64,000 nt of DNA from Sphingobacteriales bacterium 46-32 (GTDB lineage: Bacteria; Bacteroidota; Bacteroidia; Chitinophagales; Chitinophagaceae), in assembly GCA_001898485.1 (NCBI GenBank), contig MKTY01000020.1, forward strand, positions 558,001-622,000, given 5' to 3'. Both the position numbers and the translations under genes were made by a program. Below, one piece after another: positions 55,501-64,000 of this stretch (the stretch's first letter is position 1; each line of letters begins with the position of its first letter). Under the pieces are notes generated by a model, which did not search any database, was not told where the DNA came from, and saw only the letters and a program-made list of their open reading frames with translations.

Positions 55501-55889
55501 GATACGCCGGTTGTCCATCCACCATCTGCTGGTATAGCAGCTGCTGTTGTTATATCGGTAAACCGGAGCTTTCCCTTATTAAGAAACAGTTTACTGGCTC
55601 CCTGATTTGATCCGAAGAAAAGGTCCTGGAGGCCGTCATTGTTAAAGTCGCCGGCGCCCACGCCGCTTCCGTTATAGAAATAGATATACTTAAACAGGTT
55701 GAACGACTGGTCAAAGGATAGCTTATTAACAAAGTCAACCCCGGTTTGCTCTTTGCTCAGCAATGTAAACAATGGCGATCCGCTTTTTTCTTTTTTGCTG
55801 CGGCAAGAGCCCAGTAGTGCGGCCGTAATAAATACCAGGGCTGCTGTTTTAGACATATTTTTTCGGATCCATTGCATGTTTAGTCTCAT
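52530..55889 (-). CDS. FG-GAP/VCBS repeat lipoprotein with ASPIC/UnbV domain (CRTAC1-like), copy 1
   Basis: A 1,119-residue surface or periplasmic protein. A lipobox (LLGSC) follows one of three possible ATGs (55889, 55877 and 55856); 55889 is kept because it lies 8 bp after the upstream stop. Seven-bladed beta-propeller-like FG-GAP repeats are frequent (DFNNDGLQDLFFGSNQGASK, DINQDGLLDIYVCRVGN, DYDLDGDLDLFLLNHS, DFDNDGRKDLFISNG). An ASPIC/UnbV segment follows near 540 (GARAVIFSGKEVQVYEKYPV), then more repeats. The D-x-D-x-D-G loops likely bind calcium. Ligand unknown; it belongs with SusC/SusD. Confidence 0.93.
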   Translation of the reverse strand: MRLNMQWIRKNMSKTAALVFITAALLGSCRSKKEKSGSPLFTLLSKEQTGVDFVNKLSFDQSFNLFKYIYFYNGSGVGAGDFNNDGLQDLFFGSNQGASKLFLNKGKLRFTDITTAAAIPADGGWTTGVSVVDINQDGLLDIYVCRVGNYETLHSRNQLLINQGVNAEGIPVFADKAAEYGLDFSGFSTQAAFFDYDLDGDLDLFLLNHSVHQNGTFKPRAEFAGQYHELSGDRFYKNDKGHFTDVTRETGIYSSAIGYGLGIAIADINLDGYPDIYIGNDFHENDYLYINQKNGTFSEQGTSELMHTSQFSMGVDVADVNNDAYPEIISTDMLPADPYILKRSLGEDSYDIFFHKISVGYSYQYTRNNLQYNQRNGHFSETGLYSGVAATDWSWAALWMDFDNDGRKDLFISNGIPKRMNDIDYVNFVSNTEVPQRINTEKAGGRDLSLISKFPEIRIPNKFFLNKGDMSFADMADRIKGDLPGFSNGAVYADLDNDGDLDVVVNNIDAPVFIYENNRNEGGARTSVSVKPIGQPGNKNAIGARAVIFSGKEVQVYEKYPVRGFLSSMETPLLIGLSQVKADSAFWIWPDNTYEPLLLDTSRGQMELTYRQGLPSFDLSRIRNRNKPEGRNMQDVTAASGLNYVHRENHFVEFDREPLIPHMVSTEGPAAAVADINGDGLDDIFLGGARNQQASVFVQHPNGRFALMPQPALLADSVYEDVDAWWADVNNDKYPDLLVASGGNEFYGKDFHNTPRLYLGSASGLLTRKTDAFDSLYLTASTIQPCDFNGDGAVDLFIGARAVPWAYGQMPTSYLLQNDGKGHFTNVTEKVAPELATAGFVTQALWTDIDKDGDQDLLLALEWGPVTAYINQQGRFTRRALTVEKGWWNMLTVADINNDGLPDLLAGNLGLNSRLKASAAQPVRLYYADFDHNGRKEQVLTYYLQNKEIPFANKAELEKQMPILKKKFLYAADFAKASLQELFGSKELDDAGKWSADYFSSVVLINKGNLQFAIEPLPFEAQLSPLKAAVPVDADGNNLPDFLVGGNYYGNNIEMGRYDASYGQLLINKGAGRFDVQAIPGLTITGEVRYIRGVRVAGRQCFLVVRNNGSALLIDFAGK

Positions 55890-55897
55890 TCATCGGG

Positions 55898-58800
55898 TTA
55901 AGGCTGGTGCTTTCCGGCACGCAGCTGATACACTTGTGGTTTTTCATTATTTATAGCTGCCAGCAGTAATAATCCCTGGTCTGTTTTTACCAGACTCATA
56001 TCTTTTACGGCTCCTCTCATATGCAAACCGGCTGCTGCAGGTGCCAAAAGTGTAAAATTAGCTTTCCCATCGTTAAGGAGTACCAGGCCATAATTGGCAT
56101 CGAGCCGTCCAAATTGCGGCGGGAAACCAAACATGTTGCCGGCAACAAGGAGATCATTGCTGCCATTGCCGTCTACATCTGCAATCAGCAGTGCATTTAC
56201 GCTCGACAGTTGCGCCATCAGCGGAAGCTCGGTTATTTCAAAATGTCCCCCGCCTTTATTAATAGCTATAATACTGGCATTATAATCAAAACTGCGGCTG
56301 GCCGATGAATGTACAATGGCTTCGCCAAAAAGATCTGTAATAGTCTTGCCGGCATAGGCATCGTGACGCAGGTGTTGCTTTTTAAGGGAAGGGAACTGGT
56401 CTGTTATTTCTTTTTTGGTGAATACAGGCACATCCTGATCGTTTACCGTATAGGTAATGAGCTGCTCGCGCTGACCGTTCTGATCAAAATCATTTAGCCA
56501 AAGACGCACGGGCATGCCGGGGGTCGGGCGCAGATAAAAGTTCTTGCCTATATTACCCAATACAAGGTCTGTAAGCCCATCGCCATTGAGATCTGCAGCC
56601 GCAAGACTTTGCCACCACCCATGCAGGTTTTGCAAGCCGGTTTGTTTCCATTCTTCAAAAACGGCTTTTTCTTTTTTGTATTGAAAAATGCGGGGCTGCA
56701 TCCAGCTACCCGTGAGCACCAGTTCTTTTATACCATCTTTATCAAGATCTGTCCAGGCGGCTGCAGTAATCATTCCGCCCTGCAGCAGATCGGGACAAAG
56801 GCGGGCCGTGGCATCGGTGAAGTGACCTTTGCCATCATTTACAAAAAGATAGCTGGGTGGAGGTACGCCATACTGATAAGGCATACTGCGGCTGCCAATA
56901 AACAAATCCAGATCGCCATCACCGTCAAAATCGCAGGGCACAGCTACCGATATATTTGTATTGTTGACAGGAAAAGCATGCGAGGCCAGGGAATACCGGC
57001 CTTTACCATCGTTGAGGTAAAGACGATGCTGCAATTCACGCGAACCTGGCTGCGCATTATTGCCACCGGCGCCGATATAAAGATCAGCGTCGCCGTCATT
57101 ATCTGCATCAAAAAACAGCACCGCCACATCTTCAAAGTCGGCATACTGCTCAAACACCGGCTGTTTATTCCTGACCAGTCCTGCTGGTGTATTGAGATAT
57201 AACTGACCCGCCTGTCCTTTGGCCCCTCCAATATAAATATCTTCACGGCCGTCTCCGTTCACATCTTCTTTTGCAATCCGGGGCCCTTCTGCAGATAACA
57301 TCTCGGGCAAATTACGTTCTGTATAAAAGTCAATATGATCGTCTTCCTGATGAGCATCGAGGTTGACAGGCAAAGACGTGAATAATGAATTAGCTGCTGC
57401 TACTGATTCACTGCCCGCCGATCCAATCCGGCCCTTACCTGTTGGTGCCAGCGTATGCAGTTGCCCAGGCTTTAGTGATCCGAAATTATCCGTCGTGCGA
57501 TCGGGCCAGGTTACTACTACAGAATCGATACGGTTTATTTTGCCCAGTCCTATTACCTGGCGATAATCTACCGATGACTGAAAGCCGCGGGTAGGTATGA
57601 GTTCGCGCGAAAACACCTGGCCCCCCGCGTATACGCGTATCAGCGAACCTATGGCAAATGAATTGGCGCCCTGACCTTTTAACTGAATGCTGATGGCGCT
57701 GGCTGTGGAATCCAGTTCCTGCTGATGATTGCGGTAAACGAATGCCGGCCCGTTTACATTGCTTACTATCAGATCCAGATCCCCATCATTATCCAGGTCG
57801 CCATAGGCAGCTCCGTTTGAAAATGAAGGGGTGGTAAATCCCCATGCCTTTCCTTCATCGCTGAACTGCAGGTTGCCGCGATTGCGAAATGCTTTATTCA
57901 GCACTGGCGTGGAAGGCATTCTGTTTACGATACTGTCAACCTCTTCTTTTTCACCCGTAAGCACCATACGTTGTATGATATTGTCCGCAAAAAAATCGAT
58001 AAAATCCTGGTCCGTCACATCGTGATAAATACCGTTGCATACATAAATGTCCGGAAGGCCATCATTGTTCATATCAAAGATGAGGCCACCCCAGCTCCAG
58101 TCAGATGCAGCCACGCCACTCAGAAAAGCCGTTTCGCAAAAGCTGCCATTGCCATCGTTGATCTGAAGTGTATTTTGAGTAAACTGGTTATAGAAGCCGT
58201 TCTTTTGTTTCAGCCGGTATACGTCAATCCCTTCAAATGAAGTGGTTTTCTTAAGCCGCTTATCATCATCCGGCAGCATATCAGTGGTAAAAATATCCGG
58301 ATGGCCATCGTTATTTACATCAGCCATATCGGCTCCCATCGATGACAGGCTGGTATGCTGTACCCAGTTTTCCAGTTCATCTTTGAAAGTTCCGTTTCGC
58401 TGGTTGATGTACAGGTAATCACGTTCAAAAAAATCGTTAGATACATATACGTCCGGATAATGGTCGCCGTTTACATCGCCAACGGTCACACCAAGGCCAA
58501 AACTCATCAGACTGCCGTATATACCGGCTTCTTTGCTGACATCGGTAAAACGTCCATCATCATTTCTTAGCAGGCGATCTCCGCCTCCTTTGAGAAAATC
58601 GCGTACAGGCCAGTCAGCAGCACGCAGGTCGCGCCGGTTGGCATAATTTAGTGTATTTACCGGTATAAAGCTGTTATTGATGATAAAACAATCCAGGTCG
58701 CCATCCATATCGTAATCAAAAAAGGCAGCATGTGTGGCATACCCACCTTCGTTTTCTAACCCCCATGTTTTGGCCTCTTCCCTGAATGTAAGATCATGAT

Positions 58801-59248
58801 TATTGATAAATAGCTGGCTGCGTGGCGGCGCTCCGTTTACATAACCGGCATTGCATACATAAATGTCAAGCCATCCATCGTGATTGATATCCACCATCAC
58901 CACACCGGTACTCCAGTCTGGTTTATCTGCAAAACCCGCTTTGGCCGAAATATCATCAAACTGCCAGTTGCCTTTATTCAGAAAGAGTTTATTAGAGCCC
59001 ATGTTGGCGGTAAAGAATACATCGGCCAGCCCATCATTGTTGATATCGCCAATAGCCACGCCGCCACCGTTATAAAAATTCCGGTAACTGAAAATATTGA
59101 AGTCTTTCCGGTTGGTAATGGAATTGGTAAAATTGATGCCGGAGTTTTCGATCTTTTCAAACAGCACAGGCTCTGCCGGTCTGTCTGACTTACAGGCAAC
59201 AAGAAATGATAATAGCAAGCAATAAAAACTGATCCTGGCAATTTGCAT
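55898..59248 (-). CDS. FG-GAP/VCBS repeat lipoprotein with ASPIC/UnbV domain (CRTAC1-like), copy 2
   Basis: A 1,116-residue paralogue of the next gene with the same layout. The lipobox is FLVAC (Cys19). FG-GAP loops include DINNDGLADVFFTANMGSNK, DINHDGWLDIYVCNAG, DYDMDGDLDCFIINNS and DLDNDGDLDLIVSNVNG. The ASPIC/UnbV segment lies near 535-600 (GSLIRVYAGGQVFSRELIPT, RGFQSSVDYRQVIGLG), with further repeats behind it. The two copies are adjacent and coupled (8-bp gap). Such pairs commonly follow SusC/SusD in Bacteroidota. A substrate-binding or presenting role is inferred. Confidence 0.94.
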   Translation of the reverse strand: MQIARISFYCLLLSFLVACKSDRPAEPVLFEKIENSGINFTNSITNRKDFNIFSYRNFYNGGGVAIGDINNDGLADVFFTANMGSNKLFLNKGNWQFDDISAKAGFADKPDWSTGVVMVDINHDGWLDIYVCNAGYVNGAPPRSQLFINNHDLTFREEAKTWGLENEGGYATHAAFFDYDMDGDLDCFIINNSFIPVNTLNYANRRDLRAADWPVRDFLKGGGDRLLRNDDGRFTDVSKEAGIYGSLMSFGLGVTVGDVNGDHYPDVYVSNDFFERDYLYINQRNGTFKDELENWVQHTSLSSMGADMADVNNDGHPDIFTTDMLPDDDKRLKKTTSFEGIDVYRLKQKNGFYNQFTQNTLQINDGNGSFCETAFLSGVAASDWSWGGLIFDMNNDGLPDIYVCNGIYHDVTDQDFIDFFADNIIQRMVLTGEKEEVDSIVNRMPSTPVLNKAFRNRGNLQFSDEGKAWGFTTPSFSNGAAYGDLDNDGDLDLIVSNVNGPAFVYRNHQQELDSTASAISIQLKGQGANSFAIGSLIRVYAGGQVFSRELIPTRGFQSSVDYRQVIGLGKINRIDSVVVTWPDRTTDNFGSLKPGQLHTLAPTGKGRIGSAGSESVAAANSLFTSLPVNLDAHQEDDHIDFYTERNLPEMLSAEGPRIAKEDVNGDGREDIYIGGAKGQAGQLYLNTPAGLVRNKQPVFEQYADFEDVAVLFFDADNDGDADLYIGAGGNNAQPGSRELQHRLYLNDGKGRYSLASHAFPVNNTNISVAVPCDFDGDGDLDLFIGSRSMPYQYGVPPPSYLFVNDGKGHFTDATARLCPDLLQGGMITAAAWTDLDKDGIKELVLTGSWMQPRIFQYKKEKAVFEEWKQTGLQNLHGWWQSLAAADLNGDGLTDLVLGNIGKNFYLRPTPGMPVRLWLNDFDQNGQREQLITYTVNDQDVPVFTKKEITDQFPSLKKQHLRHDAYAGKTITDLFGEAIVHSSASRSFDYNASIIAINKGGGHFEITELPLMAQLSSVNALLIADVDGNGSNDLLVAGNMFGFPPQFGRLDANYGLVLLNDGKANFTLLAPAAAGLHMRGAVKDMSLVKTDQGLLLLAAINNEKPQVYQLRAGKHQP

Positions 59249-59318
59249 AGTCGGATGATAACAACCCTCTGCAGAAGGTATTTAAAAATACGTTCATTCC
59301 TTCATAGAAACCACTCAA

Positions 59319-59353
59319 TAAAAATAGAAAGGTCAATTTTCATTGACCTTTCT
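59319..59353 (-). terminator. Terminator between SusD gene and FG-GAP genes
   Basis: AGAAAGGTCAA (59326-59336) pairs perfectly with TTGACCTTTCT (59343-59353) over 11 bp with a 6-base loop; on the minus strand ATTTTTATT follows. It lies 43 bp after the SusD stop and 71 bp before the first FG-GAP start, so it may limit read-through into those genes. Confidence 0.8.
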
Positions 59354-59395
59354 GTGACTGCTTATACTTGAGACTGCTTAACGATAACGTCTTTA

Positions 59396-60904
59396 TTAAT
59401 ATCCGGGATTCTGCGTGAGATTGGGGTTAGCGGCCAGTTGTTGTGCCGGTAAGGGAAACAACAGGCGAGACTCCGGTGAAGCGGTTGTGCGGAGTTCATC
59501 GGGGTTCAGGAATTTGCCGAAGCGGATCAAATCCTGGCGGCGCCAGCCTTCCCAGTACAGCTCACGTCCGCGTTCATCAAGCACCTGATCGAGTGTCACA
59601 CTTCCCAGTGCGCTGGCACCGGAGCGTGCACGCACGGCATTTACGAGATCGCGGGCTGCGTTGGCATTGGCGGGGGAATTGCGCAGGTACGCTTCTGCCT
59701 GCATCAGCAGTATATCGGCGTAGCGGAAGATCACAAAGTCATTGTCAACATTATCGCCGTTATTATAATCAGGCGGATATTTTACTACGCGGATACCTGT
59801 TACCTCCAGTGTATTGGGATCGGTTTCTACCGCTTTTACGGCTTTTGTAAAGCTCAGCGGGTTTCCTTTACGATCTTGCAGTGCCCCGCCAGACTGATTG
59901 TATTGCTGACCCAGCAGCAGGCCTACACGCAGACCTGACACATTGGTAACACCAGTGTAACTGTCGCCCCTGCGCTTATCTGCCGCTTCAAATTTATCGT
60001 AGAAATCGCCCAGTGTGGTAAAACCATTCCATCCGCTGGGATTATTGTTGTAGTGAAGCGAGCAGAAATAACGTGAGCGTACGCCGCCACTGCTTGAACC
60101 GCCCAGATTTTCACCGGTAAAGATATTTTCCGTGCTGATGGTATTATTGGTGGGGGCGAAATTGTCATAAAAATTGGAAGTCAGTGTACGGCCTGTTATA
60201 TCATTTGCCAGGCTGATCACTTTGGCCATATCGGCGGCATCAAAGGTGGGTGCATTGCGATTGGCGATGACTCCTTTGGTGAGATAACATTTCATGAGCA
60301 ACGCGCGGCAGGCATTCTTATTGGCGTTGTAGGTAGGGCCGTTGGGGAGGTTGGGAAGTGCCGCCTCCAGCTCTGAAATGATATAACTCATACCATCGGC
60401 GCCCTTACGCACCTGAGGTACAGCCAGCGGATCGCCACCTGGTTCGCGATAAGGCGCCTGATCCCATCCCTCTATCAGGAAAAAGTTGGCAAAGGCCCGC
60501 AGAAATTTAGCTTCTGCTTCCTGCTGGGGTGTGGGGCTAAGGCTCAGTACCTGAGTAGCGTTGTAAACGATACGGCCCAGGTTTTCAAACGCCCCTCTTA
60601 CATAGTTGTGGTTGGCATCCCAGGTATGTGCATGCAATACACGCCAGATACCGTTGTCGTCCCAGTCACCGCCACGGGTAGGGCCAACACATTCATCGGT
60701 CGTATGCTCCTGAATGGCCCAGAGGTTATCCTGGTTCTGAAGCGCACGCATATCATTGCGGTAAATATTCAACAGAAGATCCGCTGCAGTAACGGCACTT
60801 CCGGAATTGGCTGCAAGGCTGTCTTTAAAACGCTCGTCTATTTTGTTGCACCCACTGGCCAGTAAAACCATCAGGGCTGCTATTAAGACAATTTTATATT
60901 TCAT
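59396..60904 (-). CDS. SusD/RagB family substrate-binding lipoprotein
   Basis: A 502-residue outer-membrane lipoprotein (lipobox LASGC, Cys19) that forms the lid on the SusC channel. The SusD pattern is clear: a helical TPR-like N-terminal half (DLLLNIYRNDMRALQNQDNL, AEAKFLRAFANFFLIEGWDQ), the FVIFRYADILLMQAEAYLR stretch near 390, LVNAVRARSGA, LDQVLDERGRELYWEGWRRQ and the ending LFPLPAQQLAANPNLTQNPG. It starts 21 bp after the SusC stop. The substrate is unknown; no glycosidase lies near it. Confidence 0.95.
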   Translation of the reverse strand: MKYKIVLIAALMVLLASGCNKIDERFKDSLAANSGSAVTAADLLLNIYRNDMRALQNQDNLWAIQEHTTDECVGPTRGGDWDDNGIWRVLHAHTWDANHNYVRGAFENLGRIVYNATQVLSLSPTPQQEAEAKFLRAFANFFLIEGWDQAPYREPGGDPLAVPQVRKGADGMSYIISELEAALPNLPNGPTYNANKNACRALLMKCYLTKGVIANRNAPTFDAADMAKVISLANDITGRTLTSNFYDNFAPTNNTISTENIFTGENLGGSSSGGVRSRYFCSLHYNNNPSGWNGFTTLGDFYDKFEAADKRRGDSYTGVTNVSGLRVGLLLGQQYNQSGGALQDRKGNPLSFTKAVKAVETDPNTLEVTGIRVVKYPPDYNNGDNVDNDFVIFRYADILLMQAEAYLRNSPANANAARDLVNAVRARSGASALGSVTLDQVLDERGRELYWEGWRRQDLIRFGKFLNPDELRTTASPESRLLFPLPAQQLAANPNLTQNPGY

Positions 60905-60925
60905 AGTAAAAGAATTTGTTCTTGA

Positions 60926-63895
60926 TTAAAAAGAAATATTTACGCCCAGCAGGAATGTTCTGGCAGAAGGATAACCGATATAGTCAATACCTACTGAAGG
61001 AATTCCATTCACTTGCTTATCTGTGTTCACTTCCGGATCAAAGCCGGAATAGTTGGTAAGTACAAACAAATTCTGGCCAGTCACAAATACATTCAGGTTG
61101 CTGATGTTGTTTCCAATACGGCCCACGTTGTAAGAGATGGTGGCATTCGCCATTTTCAGATAATTGCCCTTTTCGAGATAACGTGAAGAAGAAGTAATGG
61201 GATTGGTAAGTGATTCGCCGTTTTTAAACAAATTGGAGGACAGGTTACGTGTACCCAGGTTGCCGATAGGCAATACTGAGTTGGCGGTATTGTTGTAAAT
61301 CACATGTCCAAAAGCACCATTCATATTGGCTGACAATGTCAGTTTCTTATAGCTCACAGAGGTGTTTATGCCAAGTATGGTGGTAGGATTGGGATTACCC
61401 ATGAAATAAAATACGTTACCATCATCTACATAAATCGCCTGACCGGTTTGCGGATCAATACCTCTGTAATCGCGTGTATAGAATACGTTGATGGGATGAT
61501 CATTTGCAATCAGTTGCGAAAGCGTACCCGACATACCCTGGCCGTGCAGTGCACCTGTCTGGATAGGAGCGGGCAGGCCGCTTACCTTGTTCTTTACAAA
61601 TGTGGCATTCACACCCAGATCCCAGTTCCAGTCATTGGTGCGAATCACATTTCCATTCAGCGTCACTTCAAAGCCTTTATTTTCTATCTGGCCATCGAGG
61701 TTGATCCAGATGGTAGTACCGGGCGAAGGTTGCGGGGAAATAGAAGGGAACAGCAGCTTCTTGGTAGTACGGTTAAAATAATCTACCGTACCGGTTACGC
61801 GGTTATTCCACAAGGCAAAGTCGAGACCTATATTAGCCTGAATATCCTGCTGCCATTGCAGATCCTTGTTGGGCAGCTGATTTTCGGAGAGGCCTCCGTT
61901 GTTTTCATTAAAGTTGTACTTGGCCAGTGAGGCTCCCGAAGGAAACTCCTGATTGCCGGTGATGCCCCAGCCTGCACGGAGTTTCAGCATATTGATCACA
62001 GTAGAATGGAAGAAATCTTCCTTGTTGATATTCCATGCTGCAGCAAATGACGGGAAATAGCCATATCGGTTGTTGGAGCCAAATTTACTGGAGCCGTCTG
62101 CACGGAAAGTTGCCGTCAGCAAATATTTGCCTCTGTAGTCGAATCCGAAGCGTGCGAAGTAAGAACGAATCTCCTGCAGCGGATTACGAAACGATGAAAA
62201 ACGTTTGGTGTCATTTGATCCAAACTGCAGATAGTCGGTATAGTCCAGCTGATAGGCGCCAAAATCGCGACCGGTAAGGTTGGTACCTTTAAACTCTTTG
62301 CGATAGTATTCATAACCCAGCAGGGCGTTCATATTAAGATCGCTGCTGAGACGTTTGTTGTAGCTCAGCGTTTGGGTTACCTGTTGTGTAAGCAGTTCGT
62401 TATTGGCTACATTGGCCCAGCCACGCCCGTTGGGATGCGATGTGCTGATACCTACGTTTTCGAGGTTTACCCAGTTGCGCAGCGATGTTCTGCGAATACC
62501 TGTACCGTAGTTGAACCCGTAGGTGAGTTTATACTCAAGATCGTCGGTGATCTTATAAGAAGGAGAAATGCTGCCGAGAATAGTGGTGGTAGTGGCGCGG
62601 TCATTGTATCCTTCTACCAACTCGAGCGGGTTAACCGTTGAACCATCAAAATAGTTATTAATAGATCCATCTGGTTTGCGTAGTGCCCGGGTTGGATTAA
62701 ACTGTAATGCTGTAGAAATAACGTTTCCTGTAAAACCGGCATCGGTACTGATTGCGCCTATTTTTTCTTTGGTTTGTGAAGTAACGAGGTTGAAATCGAG
62801 CCCCAGGCGGCGGTTGTTGAGCAACTTCATGGAAGAGTTGAAGTTGGCGGTAAGTTTTTTGAGGCCGGTACCTTTGAGTATACCTTCCTGATCGAGATGG
62901 CTGCCGGAAAGACGATAGCGGGCATTTTCGTTGCCGCCGCTTACCGCCACAGATGTGTTGGTGGTAAATGCTTCCTGAAGAATTGCATCATACGCATCTG
63001 TATTAGCACCATAGTCGCCTGCAGTAAGTCCATATTCTGCAAGCTCCTGTTTGTACATAGAAGCATCCATGATATCGATCTTCTTCATGATCTTGCTGAT
63101 ACCCACACTACTGTTCAACTCCAGGCGGGGCAAGCCCGACTGACCTTTCTTGGTGGTTACGATCACTACGCCATTGGCTCCGCGTGAACCATAGATAGCT
63201 GTAGCGGAGGCATCTTTCAATACATCAATAGAAGCGATATCGTTGGGATTAATAAAATTGAGCGGGTTGGCATCGGGAGTGGCTCCCACACCCGATGCAT
63301 TTACGCCGGGGCGGGCATTTGTTCCATCCACGATCACTCCGTCTATTACAAAGAGTGGCTGGTTGCCGATGCGCAAGGAAGTATTTCCGCGGATTTTAAA
63401 TGTTGTAGCACCGCCGGGCTGACCGCTGTTATTAATAACCTGTACACCTGCCACCTTGCCCTGAATGAGCTGGTCAGGGGCTATCTGAATGCCCTGATTG
63501 AAGTCTTTGGGCTTTACGGAAGCAACTGCACCGGTAAGATCGCTTTTACGTGCAGTACCATAACCGATCACCACAACTTCGCTCAGGCCACCTGCGGTAC
63601 TTTTCAGGGAAACATCAACAGCGCTCTTCCCAGTTATATCCACTTCCATGGTTTCAAACTCTACCGACGAAACCACGATGGTATTAATACCTGATGGTAC
63701 AGTCAGGCGGAATGAACCGTCTGAACCTGTGGAAGTACCTGTACTGGAACCTTTGGGCTGAACAGATGCACCAACTACCGGTGTGCCATCTTTTGAATCG
63801 GTAACCTTTCCGGTCACCACCCTATCCTGCGCAAATGAGGGAACAGCCATGCACAGCAGGAGGGGAAAGCAGATTACCTGAAGTAATCGTTTCAT
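60926..63895 (-). CDS. SusC/RagA family TonB-linked outer-membrane transporter
   Basis: A channel of 989 residues from the ATG at 63895, which gives the best signal peptide (MKRLLQVICFPLLLCMAVPS); ATGs at 63901 and 63907 are possible. Order: carboxypeptidase-regulatory-like domain (about 24-105: VTGKVTDSKDGTPVVGASVQ), TonB-box segment (LSEVVVIGYG), plug with ATAIYGSRGANGVVIVTTKK near 235, then a large barrel ending TFLLGVNISF. It opens the minus-strand series with SusD and the FG-GAP pair. No sigma/anti-sigma pair is in the window. Confidence 0.95.
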   Translation of the reverse strand: MKRLLQVICFPLLLCMAVPSFAQDRVVTGKVTDSKDGTPVVGASVQPKGSSTGTSTGSDGSFRLTVPSGINTIVVSSVEFETMEVDITGKSAVDVSLKSTAGGLSEVVVIGYGTARKSDLTGAVASVKPKDFNQGIQIAPDQLIQGKVAGVQVINNSGQPGGATTFKIRGNTSLRIGNQPLFVIDGVIVDGTNARPGVNASGVGATPDANPLNFINPNDIASIDVLKDASATAIYGSRGANGVVIVTTKKGQSGLPRLELNSSVGISKIMKKIDIMDASMYKQELAEYGLTAGDYGANTDAYDAILQEAFTTNTSVAVSGGNENARYRLSGSHLDQEGILKGTGLKKLTANFNSSMKLLNNRRLGLDFNLVTSQTKEKIGAISTDAGFTGNVISTALQFNPTRALRKPDGSINNYFDGSTVNPLELVEGYNDRATTTTILGSISPSYKITDDLEYKLTYGFNYGTGIRRTSLRNWVNLENVGISTSHPNGRGWANVANNELLTQQVTQTLSYNKRLSSDLNMNALLGYEYYRKEFKGTNLTGRDFGAYQLDYTDYLQFGSNDTKRFSSFRNPLQEIRSYFARFGFDYRGKYLLTATFRADGSSKFGSNNRYGYFPSFAAAWNINKEDFFHSTVINMLKLRAGWGITGNQEFPSGASLAKYNFNENNGGLSENQLPNKDLQWQQDIQANIGLDFALWNNRVTGTVDYFNRTTKKLLFPSISPQPSPGTTIWINLDGQIENKGFEVTLNGNVIRTNDWNWDLGVNATFVKNKVSGLPAPIQTGALHGQGMSGTLSQLIANDHPINVFYTRDYRGIDPQTGQAIYVDDGNVFYFMGNPNPTTILGINTSVSYKKLTLSANMNGAFGHVIYNNTANSVLPIGNLGTRNLSSNLFKNGESLTNPITSSSRYLEKGNYLKMANATISYNVGRIGNNISNLNVFVTGQNLFVLTNYSGFDPEVNTDKQVNGIPSVGIDYIGYPSARTFLLGVNISF

Positions 63896-64000
63896 TGACA
63901 TAAGCATTCGTTTTTTGGGTTTTGCAGATATGCGGCATTCAAATTGTGTCGTTAACACCATCTGAATTTTATTACATCTTTAACAAAATCCTTTAGTAGT

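Noticed and set aside
1-64000. tRNA or rRNA genes, prophage or transposase
   Set aside because: I found no cloverleaf-like gene, rRNA text, integrase or transposase on either strand by reading; a tRNAscan and ISfinder run would settle it.

Overview
The window comes from a Bacteroidota chromosome, most likely the Chitinophagaceae (inference). Supporting signs are a SusC/SusD pair, tandem FG-GAP/ASPIC lipoproteins, a metH split into two genes, DUF4286, ribosomal protein THX, many TAnnTTTG promoter boxes, and no clear Shine-Dalgarno sequences. I see 50 protein genes, no rRNA or tRNA, no CRISPR array and no insertion sequence.

Left part (1-28.6 kb) is mostly housekeeping. It holds a truncated MacB-type permease, a GH20 hexosaminidase, a START-like protein, a one-chain UvrD helicase/Fe-S nuclease, an Ig-like lipoprotein, recR and split metH. 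After these come an RDD protein, an S41 peptidase homologue, a DUF5694 protein, a LytS/LytTR two-component pair, a HAD/SemiSWEET pair, a LOG protein, exonuclease III, DUF2339 and DUF4286 proteins, HU, THX, pdxH, a coiled-coil protein and a DUF3298 protein. Several gaps here carry long inverted repeats of two families: a purine-rich G/A strand family and an octamer-unit family.

Middle part (28.6-41.8 kb). Reading leftwards on the minus strand, rplM-rpsI-rpsB-tsf has a strong promoter, a structured leader and a terminator. A NarL-type two-component system sits between tsf and pyrH. On the other side lie a HigBA toxin-antitoxin pair with its own promoter, inverted repeat and terminator, and a small sugar locus: HD-domain protein, PfkB kinase, trehalase, MFS transporter and LacI regulator.

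Right part (41.8-64 kb) is the accessory region and the best candidate for an undescribed system. Almost everything reads leftwards. SusC and SusD are followed by a terminator and two 1.1-kb-residue FG-GAP/ASPIC-UnbV lipoproteins. Next, beyond one plus-strand membrane-anchored GyrI-like gene, is a tight five-gene unit: a small membrane protein, a vanadium-haloperoxidase-fold lipoprotein, two outer-membrane beta-barrels and a second haloperoxidase-fold lipoprotein. Three tandem terminator-like repeats separate that unit from a TonB-dependent receptor and a DUF3179 membrane protein. Together these suggest an envelope machine for taking up and processing an unknown substrate; the substrate and chemistry cannot be read from the sequence.
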